Assembly: GCF_014356525.2 (NCBI RefSeq)
Contig: NC_052510.1
Span: 59,259,274 to 59,323,273 of the forward strand
Reading direction: 5' to 3'
Source: Nilaparvata lugens
Lineage: Eukaryota; Arthropoda; Insecta; Hemiptera; Delphacidae
DNA length: 64,000 bases
The notes under the pieces were generated by a model. The model was not told where the DNA came from and searched no databases. It saw nothing but the letters and a program-made list of their open reading frames with translations. The number at the start of each line of letters is the position of its first letter. Position 1 is the stretch's first letter. Shown here piece by piece: positions 1 through 12,700 of the stretch. The translations under genes and the position numbers were made by a program.

Positions 1-225
1 GATCTCCAGTGCCACCTTTTGAACTTGTAGCAGAGCTACATGTAGCTCTGCTATATTGTGTGAATCCAGCTCAAGTCTACGTCAAGTTTCTCTGATTACT
101 TGAAAATTCAAAATAAATAGCCTACAGAGAAGATATATTATGACATTTGAAACTTAAACTAGGCAACAAGATAATTGGAAAACATTTTTGAGCACCAATA
201 AAAATTTCTAGATTTCCGAACTCAC
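1..225. other. Start of intron 7 of the nrf-6-like gene
   Basis: The stretch between the exon 7 donor and the window edge. A short inverted pair (GTAGCAGAGCTACA and TGTAGCTCTGCTA) lies at 29-57. No coding exon was recognised. Confidence 0.6.
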
Positions 226-394
226 ATAGTTATTTGAATGGTAGTAGTTGTTGATATACAATATGCCAGGCAACCATTCTTCTTGGCAGTCCTTCTGGGC
301 CGAACCCACTAGACGATCCCAAAGTGGGCCGTCGCCCAAATGGTAGAGCCAAGTAGCAGTCACAGCTATCATCAAGGCGTAAGCTGGCGTCAAC
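226..394 (-). CDS. nrf-6-like exon 7 (acyltransferase-3 domain; last exon in window)
   Basis: 169 nt, phase 2 in and phase 0 out. The acceptor is CTTGTCTCAG above 394; the donor is GTGAGT from 225. It encodes LTPAYALMIAVTATWLYHLG and CQEEWLPGILYINNYY, the expected R-L-x-P-x-YA and LLYINN blocks. Reading on past the donor meets a stop within a few codons, which supports splicing. The next exon should carry the W-Y-L-A-V-D-x-Q block and lies below position 1. Confidence 0.94.
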
Positions 395-3300
395 CTGAGA
401 CAAGAAAATTATATAAGGAATTAGAATTTTAATAGATTTGAACTGGATTATGAATTATTGGAATATCAGGGTGGATGATGATATTGATTTATAATATTCT
501 TTAGAGATGTATTCAAACGCAGAAGTACTGCAGCGCATGAGAAAGGGAGCAGATTTGATAAATACTATAAAATGCCGGAAACTCCAATACCTCGGACATA
601 TTATGAGGAACACAAAAAGGTACGGGCTACTCCAAGAGATTCTTCAAGGCAAGATAAACAGCAAGAGGAAACCGGGTCAAAGAAGAATATCTTGGTTGGC
701 AAATCTGAGGAAGTGGTTCAGTAAAACATCAGTAGAATTCTTTCAAATCGCAACCAACAAAATCAAGATAGCCAACATCCGAAACGGATAGGCACTTAGA
801 GAAAAAGATATGTCACAAACTCATTTTCATAGATATGATGATAGCATTATTTCTTGAGGCGGGATGATAGATTGTTGACCAATAAGGAGAAAGAAGGCGG
901 AGCTTAGAAATGTGTTAGGAAACATGACCCAGCTGCAACTGACATCTACCGGCAGACTTCAGAACCAGGCCACAAATGATTCTCGACCAATTAGGAGAAA
1001 GTAGGCGTGGCTTGATGTCTTGCCATCTGAACAGTTGTACATCACCCAGAACCTATTAGCATCTAGTGGCAGAATTTGGAACTAAATGACTGACAGTGGG
1101 ATAGTGACAAATATGACCCAAGTAAGAACTAGTCTACTAGATAATCGAGATGACAGTTGATTGAGATGTTACTTTTTCGATAATAATTTTTTACAGTCGT
1201 CTACTATATTTTATGGATTCATCCATTCATATTCCATTTCTTCAGGGGTACTTGATAATTCAATTATATAGAATCACTAGTACCTTTTCTATTATCATAA
1301 GGTACAAACATACTCATACGCCACGAACGCATTTCACGTTTAATCAGCTGATGCTATTCATATTATATCATCTGTATTTGTTCAGAATCAGTAAGGTACA
1401 AACATAATAAACTTTTATTTATTTATTTTTTATTTAATTATTTATTCTTATTCATCTTTTGACCACCTATAAAAGGGGTATGTAGAATCGTCAAAATAAT
1501 AAGTCAATAGAATAGAATAGTCACTATATCCTAAGTATTATTACTCATAGTGAGCCGTAAATTCCGCTGTTGAATAGGCGGAAATAGTCAACAACTCATT
1601 TTTTAGTTTAGTTTTAAAAAATTTACCGTTCAGTTCTTTTATATGTGTTGGTAACGTGTTGAACAATCTTATACCAGCGCTTCTCACTCCCCGTTGGTAA
1701 AGATTTGTTCGATGAACTCCATCTCTTAAATTGTGCCTATATCGAGTTTCATAGCTATGAAATGCCTCTCCTGTATTAAACTCGTGTTGGTGTCTCTTAA
1801 TAAAACATATCGTTTCAAAAATATACAAACTAGGCAAGGGAAGGATTTTTAATTCCTTAAAAATAGGCCTGCAACTAGTTCGTCTTGTTTCTCCCGACAT
1901 TACTCTCAGTGCCCATTTCTGTAGTCTGAATATTTGAATAACATCACTTGAATTTCCCCAGAAAACTATGCCAAATGTCAAAAGGGAGTGAAATAATGAA
2001 AAGTAAACCTGTCTGAGCGTTTCTTTTTTAAGCAATGATTTTAAATTTCTGATAGCAAAAATTGCAGAGCTAAGTTTACCTTTTAAGTGTTCCAAATGTG
2101 GTTTCCATGAAATATCTGAATCTACAACTATCCCAAGTACTTTTATGTCTCTAACACACTCTATGTCGCGGTTCCCAATCCTTAAATTAGCCCCTCTTGA
2201 CGTCCTGAACGTCCTGACGTCCTAAACTAATAAGCATGAACTGAAGAAAAGTGAAATGTCTGTAGGCCTATTCGTGGCGCATGAGTCTGTACGCATCTAT
2301 AGATAATAGGACTGTTCATGCTCAATCTAACATCCATCACAAAGTAAATAAACTTACGTTCATTACAACATAGTATCAACAGTTTTCCTCAATATTTCGT
2401 CAATCATATAATTGATCATTTTTTTAAAATTTCACTACAAATTGATTGGAATATTCTATATGTTTTCGAAGTATGCTCAAGTCGAATCTCGTCTATCAGA
2501 TTCTCTAGACTCCAGCACAGAATCAGTTTCCATGAGAATTTTCAAATGGAAGAGTTATCCGTCTCATGAAACTCTCTGAACAAAAATATTCTTCCAACTG
2601 AAAAGATCTGGAATATCGTCTCCAATTCCGGATCATCCTGTTGCAGTCAAGTAGAAACAAAGAGGGAATGATATCAAGTTGAATGGAAACTGTCATTGGA
2701 GAAACGAAGAGGGAATGATATCATGTTGAATGAGAGCTGCTACTATATTGAGACAAAACAATATTTTATCAAGTCTGTAATTTTGTGAAAGGGCACTTTC
2801 TCAGAGAGCGGGCAAGTTTTCTCCTGAAGAGTGACGGACCATGAGAAATCACTTCTCGAATTAATTTCGATAATGGAAACGTCTTTTAAAACGTTACTTG
2901 TGAAATTAACGTTTGAAAGCTGTCGCCTTATTGCATTTGAACCCGTAGCTCGCTCTCTCGGGATAATTATCTCATTCATTAGAAAAATTTCGTTCTGTCA
3001 AATGTGAGCTGTGGACTGGAAAAGTTTCAAGAGAAGATTTTCAATTCTGTAATTGAGATTTTAATTCATTGAGTGGGTTTACTCTTAGACTTAGCCTACG
3101 TCACATTTTGTACCGGATTGAACTCCCCGACATCTACGTATTTTTCATTTGATATATATTCAAATCAAATAATTTCATCGACCGATATCAAAACATTATA
3201 CACAACTTTTACAATATCCATACAAAAATTCCAGATATCCCAATCTATCCAAAAAATTGTATATTATCCCAATACTATCCAATTACACTTTTCTTATCAC

Positions 3301-6300
3301 CATAGTTTAGTTTTTAGTGTTGAACAATTATTTTATTAATTCCATACAATTGAGTAGAAGTCCATAGTCCAAGTCTATCAAAATTCCTTTTTTTCAATTT
3401 TCACTGACATAGTAGGCCTATAACAATATGAGGATTCCTTCTTATATCTTTTGTATCATCTTCATAAACTGTTTCTCAATGGTGATAATCATAGTTTGGT
3501 TTGTGTTCAATCAATGTCACAAATTTCATAAATTTGAGTCCCTTGTACAATTCTATCAAAATTATAAATTTTCTATTCAAATTGGCATCACATATCAATC
3601 ATCCATGGAGATTATATTTTCATATCAGCTCCTCTATCGTTAACAAAAATATTCAACTCAATTGAAAAAATCCTTACATTCTTTAAAATAGGTATCCAAT
3701 CAATTTCATAATATTATTCCACTCCATGTGTGAAAATACAAGTGATTCAATGTGATTCCCAGATGAGAGCTATCTCCCTGTATACTTTACGCGTTGTTTA
3801 CACAATTTAACTAATCAGCTCTCCAAACGTCTCCCCAAACATCGAATATTCAACACCATTAAAACAATCTCCAAATTCTTTTCAATGTTCAATCAATTTC
3901 ATCATTATTCCAATCATGAGCAAAAATATGTTGTGATTTCATGAGAGCTGTCTCCCTGTACTATACGGGTGGTTCACAAATTTCAACTTACATCAGCTAT
4001 TCCATCATCTTCCCAAACATCAAATATCCAACCCAATTAAAACAATCTCCACATTCTTTACAATGTCCAATCAATCTCGAAATTATCCCAATTCATGAGC
4101 AGAAATATGACTGTGATTCCCTCCTGAGAGCCATCTCCCTGAACTTCACGCGTGGTTCAACCAATTCAAAAAATTACTCCAAATTGATTGGTGGTTTTCA
4201 AACAATCACCCGCAAACAATAACCCTACTCGAGCCCCACTGATTCATTACTTAAATTACATGAGCCCTGCTATTGTAGTCAGGAAAGTCGGTGCTCGATA
4301 TTTGCACAGCCGTATCAATAATTCGGCATTCGTTAGCTTTCGGAGATAATTGACTGTCTGAATGTTAATAGGTGCCACGTGTGTGTGGGAGGACACATAT
4401 ACACATATATTACACACATATACACATGTGCGAATTATGATCATGTTCTGTTCATTTGAACGCATGCGTGGTCATAAATAATTACTTGTAATCAATTATT
4501 GAATTTGGGAGTGATTCCAGACCAAGGGAGGTGTCGCTGGTGCACTGATATTCACTGCCAGTATGCCTGTAGTGAGGTCCTCGTTATTATAATGGCAGTG
4601 AGCAGAGATAGGAGAACAGCGTTACCTATTCTCAGCCTTGCTACTGCCTTACAATAGAATTAATGACAGTGGAGAAAGATAGGAGATTAGCTTCACCAAT
4701 TCTTAACAATTAGCTCAGCCAATTCTTAAACTTAGAATGGAATATATGTATATTTCATCAGTACAATTATAAAATGCAATAGTTAGGCTAGGCGCACACC
4801 AGTTAGTCAAGACAAGACAAAACATGATCAGACACGTTCAGTCACAATACTTCACATTGTTGCTTATAAAGACATGTCTAATTGGCAATGACTGATCTGT
4901 GTGAGTTGTGTCATAAGCAAACATTTGAAGTATTGTGACTTAACGTGTCTGATCATGTCTTGTCTTGTCTTGACTAACTGGTGTGCGCTTAGCCTTACAC
5001 TTTTTACCAATTATATGATTATTGACAGTACCACAAAATAATTACAATATTTAATTCTATAGAGGATGACTGATACCGGTACATCTCATGTAATATTGAC
5101 TGTTTATTCTTATTCAATATCATCAATTACATTTTATTCGTCAAGAAAAAATCTGGTGTGGTACACTCACACAACTTTCCTTGCTCATTGATCTATAAGC
5201 CTCATTAACGAGGATAATTTAGGGTATAACATTATGCCGATTGGCGGCTGAATAATTAAAACTACTATGATTATACTATTGTGATTGTGTTCAGAGTACA
5301 TTTTCCTTTGTTTGAATCATGAAATTTGAGGATTTTTTGAAAGTTGTCAAAACAGCTGTTCTACAAGTAAAATATCGACATGTGTGTTCTTTTGAATAAA
5401 CTGCTCTACCTACCTACCTCACGCACGAGGAGGAGGTTACAAAGTAAATTTCTCAAGGATGGGGTGGACCCCCTGTTAATTTCTCAGGGAGGAGACTCAT
5501 GCCAGTTAATAGAGCTGATATATAACTCTATACAGGGTATGAATTTGAAAAAAATCGGTCAAGTCATTTTTGAGAAAATCGTGATAGAAATTTAACAAAA
5601 TTCATTCTTCTCAGGAATATTACGGAGCTCCTGCAATTTTCCCAGAAATGAGACTCATGTCAGTTGATAGGGCTTATGAATAGCTCTATCTAGGGTATAA
5701 ATTTGAAGAGAATCGTTAGAGCCGTTTTCGAGAAAACCGTGAAAAACATGGTTTTTTTAGCCATTATCCGCCATTTTGAATGGAATTTTATTGAATTTCT
5801 TATTGTCGGATCCTCATGGTATAAGGACCTTAAGTTTAAAATTTCAAGTCAATCGGTTAATTAGGAATGGAGTTATCGTGTTCACAGACACACACACACC
5901 CACACACACAGACCAACACCCAAAAATCATGTTTTTGGACTCAGGGGACCTTGAAACGTATAGAAAACATGAAATTGGGGTACCATAAATTTTTTTGGAA
6001 AGCAATACTTTTCTTCCTATAGTAATAGTTCAAGGAAAGTAATGAAACGTATAGAAAACATGAAATTGGGGTACCTTAAATTTTTTTGGAAAGCAATACT
6101 TTCCTTACCTATGGTAATAGGGCAAGGAAAGTAATAATATTCTTGGTGGAATAAAAACACATATATATCGCCAAATTCTACAGTGATGGTTCATCAATGG
6201 TTCTCCATACGAACAATGCTGTCAATTTGAAGGAATCTTACTATAGTGAGGTCCACGTTATAATGGCAGTGTTCAATTAGCAATAAATTGTATTTCTATC

Positions 6301-9300
6301 CTTGTCTATCACTCAACAAAGCGGATAGCGCTATCTCTTCCTCGCTTTGCTCTGTTGCCAGATCGGTTTCTAACAATGTATAAATATAATTAACTAACAA
6401 AATATGTAATCTTGATTATGGAAATTCATTATGAAATAATTGAAAAATATAATTTCTTGCTTAATAAAATATAATTTTTTGTGTAGTTGAGAAGTTGATA
6501 TTGTGGTAATTATTCATATTGAATGAATGACAATGGTGTAATAACCGAAACCGGTCTTTCTAATTATCAATAAATCAGTGGTTTTCTTGACAATTTCTCA
6601 GTCTTTTTCATTCAATAAAATATAATTGATCATTATTTCAAACAAGAATGAACAGTTGATATTACATCGATAGATCTGTATCAGCTATACCGTCTATAGA
6701 AGGCATTGACAAGATAGAGGATCGGCAACGTTGTTCTCCTATCTTTTTCCACTGCCATTATAACGAGGACCTCACTATATAACCTTGACAGTCAGTATTC
6801 CTAATAGATAACATCAACAGCTCCCTTTCGAATAATACTGACATTTCAAAGAGAAACTCACTGTGGAGGCTTAGTTGCTCTCACGTGAGGTACCTCGACA
6901 TGAATCTCACTCACAATAATATTACTCATTCACCATATTTCTCACTCATGTGACTCACTCATTCACTTGTTTATGCATGATGAGTGAACACTCTCTCTCA
7001 CTCACCATGTTATGTGACTCACTCACTCACTCATGCATTGTGTGAAGACTCCAATCTGGCGGTAGGCGTTTTAATTTTATATTTTACTCGCTGGAGTGTG
7101 TTCTGCTCAGGGGTGTGAATATAAATGCAACCGGGGAAAAACCGGGCAGGTATTTTAATCATGCTCGATTCTCGCTTTGTAGATGCGCTGTAGTGGAAAC
7201 TGGTAGTCATTTTCCGGGTTCCAGGGAACAGTGAATAGCTGGAGCGGATATTGTTGATGAATTGACAGAAATAAGTTATGACTAATCCAGAGCAGGGATA
7301 TTGAGAGAGGGAAAACGTGAGAAAAATAGGGAGAGAAAGAGATAGTGAGTGAGAGAGAAAGAGAGAGAGAGGGTGAGAGAGAGATGGACAGAGAGACAGA
7401 GAGTGAGTGTGAGAGGGAGAAAGATTCATTGAATAATTGATTGATTGATAGAGAGAGGAAGGGAGCACGCCCATACATGAGTAAAATATGTATGGGATGT
7501 TTTATAATTGGTTCCAGATACAAATTGAAATATTCTCTCCTTTTTCCAAAGAATTGGGACTTTTCAATGATTTTGGGAGTGAATTTATCATCATCACTCT
7601 ATTTTAATGTGTCAAAAATTGGATATCCAGAGTTGTTGAGAATGTTATGACGTTTGCCTTCAGGCAAACGCACGCTGCAGCGGTTAGATGTATACAGACA
7701 AACGGAGAAAGAATCAAACTTCTGCTTGCAGACGAGATCAAACATAAATGGAGATAGACGGACGTATGTGTGTGTTGCAACATTGGAACACCTATGGAGG
7801 GTTTTCTCCTCCGACTGTCTGCAGACGTATGCATGCGTTCGTCTTTATTTGGATGTTATTAGGATGTTATAAGGATTTCTCTTGTTCTACTATATTATTT
7901 CATTCCATTTAATTTATTCATAGACAATATATACAATGCAGGTAAAAACAACAGGCATTCGCCCAAAACTGCTTCAAACCTTAATTTGGAATACACAGTC
8001 TAGAGGTTGTGTATTATATAATTGTGCTGAGTTTGTTAATATGCGCCTGTTTATTTATAAATTTGGTTTGATAATTACTCTTTAGATGTAACATAATGTA
8101 ATATTCATTATAATTGTATTGTATTGTTGTAATTCATTCCGTTCTATTTTTGTATTTAAGTTCAGGTTGACTATACATTATAACACTTTTGAGATCATTG
8201 AGAGCTGAGCCAAAAATCAATTAGTTAAAATTAATTAGTTAAAATTAATTGGATAAAAGTTATTATCATGATAATTCTAACTGTTAAGTGAATTTTGTAA
8301 GTTAATTTTATAGTGTAATAAACTGTTAAAAAATTTAATTGTTAGATAAAAATAAGTTCACTACTATATGTATATTTATATTTGAATTTACATGTTTTGT
8401 ATATGGTACATGGTCAACCAGCCTCTTCAGGTAGCTTATTTATTCAATAAACGTTTTCTCTATTTTATTCTATTCTATATACTCTGGGAATTTTATTTTA
8501 CAATGATTTGTATTATTTGGCAATGAAAATTCGACTGAGTGTCTGTCAATGATGTAGAACCGTTCCATAATGGTATAAAAACACACACATAATTTTCGTT
8601 TCAATTTCTAGTTATTTCAAGCAACTCTCACCGGCGGGCAAAGATTTTTCTTTTTGCTGGTGATGCCTAGAAATTTTATAATTGTTTTTTTCTGCTCTCA
8701 TATATATGCATGTATGTGTTAAGGTGCGTACAGACTTTTGCTCTGCTCCGCAACCGAACGTCACTCCAGCAGAGCGATTGATGATCGACCGGCGAGCAAG
8801 AGTGGTTCGACCGGGGAATCCGTGAAGAGCTAACATCTTCCGTAATGCCCTGCTACTGCTTTCCGGCGGCAAAACCGGACGGCGAAGTAGAGAATATCCG
8901 GCGATATCGCCGGATCAATTTCTCGCCGGACCGGGGTTTTCGCCGTCGCCGGCGTCGCCGGAGTCGTGTGTTCTGCCCCATGCCTTCCTGTGTACTTCTT
9001 GCAACCGGACGGCGAAGCTTCGTCCGGCGAAAACGCCGGACGGCGATTTCGCCGGATCGTGTGTCCCTGCACTAAGGTTCATGATGGTTGCGACTGCAGA
9101 GCGGGGGCGGAGCGACTGTAGTGCGATGGAGGAACGAGGGCGGTACGATGGCGAAGCGTGTTCGGTGCGGGTTGGAGAAGCTTATATGAGTACGCAGCTT
9201 AATATTATTGTATTATGAACATTTTATTTTTATTTTTGCTCGTGTATGTATGTGTATGAGTAAATTATTGTTTGTTTTCTTTTTGGCAATAAATTAATTT

Positions 9301-9649
9301 GATTTGATTTGATCCCCATTCATTCTTGTTTCATCTATTGATCTCCTCATTGGCATTTTTTATATCGAAAATTAATATCGATACTTGCTGCCAGCACTCA
9401 AACTTCGGTTTTGCAGGCAGTGCCAAACATGTTATTTTGTTTTGACAAGGTTGTTTATCGTGTATATTTAAATATTGATCAATATGTTTTTTTCTTCAAC
9501 TTTGTATTTTATTACTTTCCTTGCCCTATTACCATAGGTAAGGAGAGTACCGTATTGCTCTCCGAAAAAAATTAAGGTACCCCAATTTCCAAATTTCTAT
9601 ACGTTTCAAGGTCCCCTGAGTCCAAAAAAGTGGTTTTTGGGTATTGGTC

Positions 9650-9700
<51 letters not shown>

Positions 9701-12700
9701 TGTGTGTGTGTGTATGAGTGTATGTGTGTCTGTGTACACGATATCTCATCTCCCAATTAACGGAATGACTTGAAATTTAGAACTTAAGGTCCTTACAATA
9801 TAAGGATCCGAAACGAACAATTTCGATCTGATGCAATTCAAGATGGCGGATAAAATGATGAAAATGTTGTCAAAAACAGGGTTTCTCACGATTTTCTCGA
9901 AAACGGCTCCAACGATTCTGATCAAATTTATACCTAGAATAGTCATTTATAAGCTCTATCAAGTTTCACAAGTCTCATATCTGTAGAAATTTCAGGAGCA
10001 CTGCACCATCTATGCAAAGTTTGATTATAAATTCCTAATTATCAGGCTTTAGATACAATTTAAACGAGAAATTCTAAGTGTCAAAGATTGAGCATGAAGA
10101 CCTCTTCAATTAATGTTCAGTAACATTTTCACCTACAATTGAAAATAAGCTCGAAATTCGAGAAAATGTTATTATTTCAATTACAAGCTGTTGGCAACTG
10201 TTGATTCTATTAAATCATTCACTAGGAAGAGATAGCAAACTTCGTGTGTCTCCAGCCTTATTGTCCTGTCACCAGCTGGCTTGGATCTTTGAATAGTTGA
10301 CTTGAGATGCGCGGGAACACTAGCGTCAGGTGATAAATTTTCATAACGGCAAGGAAAGTTGTGTGAGTGCGCCACACCAGATTTTTATTATTTTTGTTGT
10401 GGCAAAATAAAATTTGATTTGATTTGATATCATGTGAGAATATGATATGAGAGAGAGAGAGATGTATGTTGATGAATATCATACAAATGATGGAATGCAA
10501 CGTTTAACTCACCGCAAATATCTATGTATGTAGCCGACAATGGTCATTTTGAGATTATGAGATCTTGCAGGAAGTTTCATGTAGACGTAGGCATTCAGCA
10601 GACCCCCGATCAAGAAGAAAACATCCACTGACAAAGTGGCATTCAACATGATCATGGCCGTGTAAGTCTTCACTACCTGAAACCATAGGATAACCAATTC
10701 ACTATCTATAGTCCGTACAAATTTACTTCAGACTTGGAGGAATATGCAACGCAGAGAAGTGAAGGGAGATAAGACAATTACAGTCATTGATAGAAGCGCA
10801 GTTGCCAATTTGTCAGTTGTCTGACCGCTTTCAGATAGGAAACTTCGCATGTATAGCATAAGCACATGAACAGTCACTAGAAGTTGGAGATCGCTGGCTG
10901 CTTCAAAACGGCAACATCGCGCCTCTGTATCCCTCCCGCTGTGTGCATTCTCTGCTGCGCATGCCCATCCCAAGTCTGAAGTAATTATGTACAGAGTGTA
11001 GTATCGTTATTCCATGTTAGAACGTAATCAATTAATACGAATTGAATAAAATATTTTTAACTCTCAATGACACTCTATACAGATATGAATGATATTCTGT
11101 ATGTTATGGTTCAATTTAGTGAAGTGTTATGGAAATCAAACAAAAACTGTTATGAGAGTTGATAAGACTAGTCGCATATTGAGACCAAAGACATTAAAGA
11201 GATATAGACCCACAATGCCTATGCCATCCCAATGATAGCTCTCACTTGAAATTGAAGGCCGCCATTGGGGTATTTTAGCACGAGATATTATATTTGGGTA
11301 TTACAATAGTGCGATAATATCCCTGTAGCTGTAAGCTATTTGAGGGATATATAAAAATAATCTTTTACATACAATAAAAACAATCAATAACAATAATAAT
11401 ATTTCTTAATTACCTGATTACCTAATTACCTGATTTCTATAATCTATATATTTGTAATACTATAGATTACAAAGGCATTGGCTATGTAATAATCTTATAG
11501 GTTGCCCCCTCAATGGCTGATTTCAATTCCAAGTACGACACTAGCACTGCATGTGAGTCTATGTATCATTAAGGTCTTTGATTGAGACGCGACACAATGT
11601 TACATGACGTTAACTGAATGTACAAGATGAGTTGATATCATATGATTATATTATAATATTTTCACACGTGATAGCTTCGTCTAATTGTTAATATTCTAAT
11701 AATATTTCACAATCCAATTCCATTATAATCTTAGTATATTAACTCATCTATCAAAATTGGGTCATGTCATGTCAGGGTGCGTCGCGTCTGACAATATTCA
11801 TTTATTTGTGGATAAAATTACAAAACATATAAATATGATTGGAAAGGAACAACAGGCTTGGCCCAAAACTATTCCATTCCAAACTATGTCTCTAATGTAA
11901 GAAATTCAATATACGACCGTGATAAGATGGTGCAGAATCATGAAGGACGATCAGAAGAAATTGTACATTAAGATCTGCTTTTGTAAGAGCTCATCTATAT
12001 CCTCAAACGATAATTGCAGTTATCTCATAAACATGGAATCGATCTGCATCTCATCCTCTTATAATTATTTATCTCTTCAAACTCTTCCATCAATAAATTG
12101 TGTGTGAATCAAATCATCAACTCTTCACAACGTCTACACTGTCTACTCAAGATTAGGGATCAAAGCAAATGTCTGAATAATTTTATTAATTATCAATAAT
12201 TAAGTTAATTGGGTTAAGACTCAACCTATTTCGGACTATGTGTTATCTAAATTTGGGAGAGGAATAGCACAAGATCACCTTATTCTTATTTTCCCTATTA
12301 TTTTGATAATGTTCTCATTGTATAAATGAATGGAGAATGAATGATAATAATAGTTCTTCTTCTTCTTCTTCTTTTTCTTCTTCTTCTTCTTCTTCTTCTT
12401 CTTCTTCTTCTTCTTCTTCTTCTCTTCTTCTTCTTCTTTTTCTTCTCCTTTATCTGCTTCACAAAATACATGGATATAGTAAGTTATTGAAATGATACAG
12501 AAAATACTGTAATATTACGAGATTCACTGAGTTACATATCAGCCAGTAGCTACTGCCATCTACCGGCTGTTTCATGAAATACGTTGTTGACCAATCAGGA
12601 GAGAAAAAGTGGGCGGAGCATCGAGGTGTGTCTGTTGTAGGTGTGGATTCAATGCGTATCTTGCTGGTGATTAGTTTGTTGTTCTTATTCCATCCTGTTC

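Noticed and set aside
3073..4222. Three plus-strand ORFs of 71-93 codons
   Set aside because: They follow AT-rich and ~180-bp tandem sequence; residue makeup is that of random AT-rich DNA.
7031..7523. Two overlapping serine/leucine-rich minus ORFs of 122-147 codons
   Set aside because: Both run through a GAGA purine tract; two frames open at once over low-complexity sequence is expected by composition.
8830..9075. Arginine/proline-rich ORFs on opposite strands
   Set aside because: GC-rich CCGG repeats lack stop codons in several frames; the openness is compositional.
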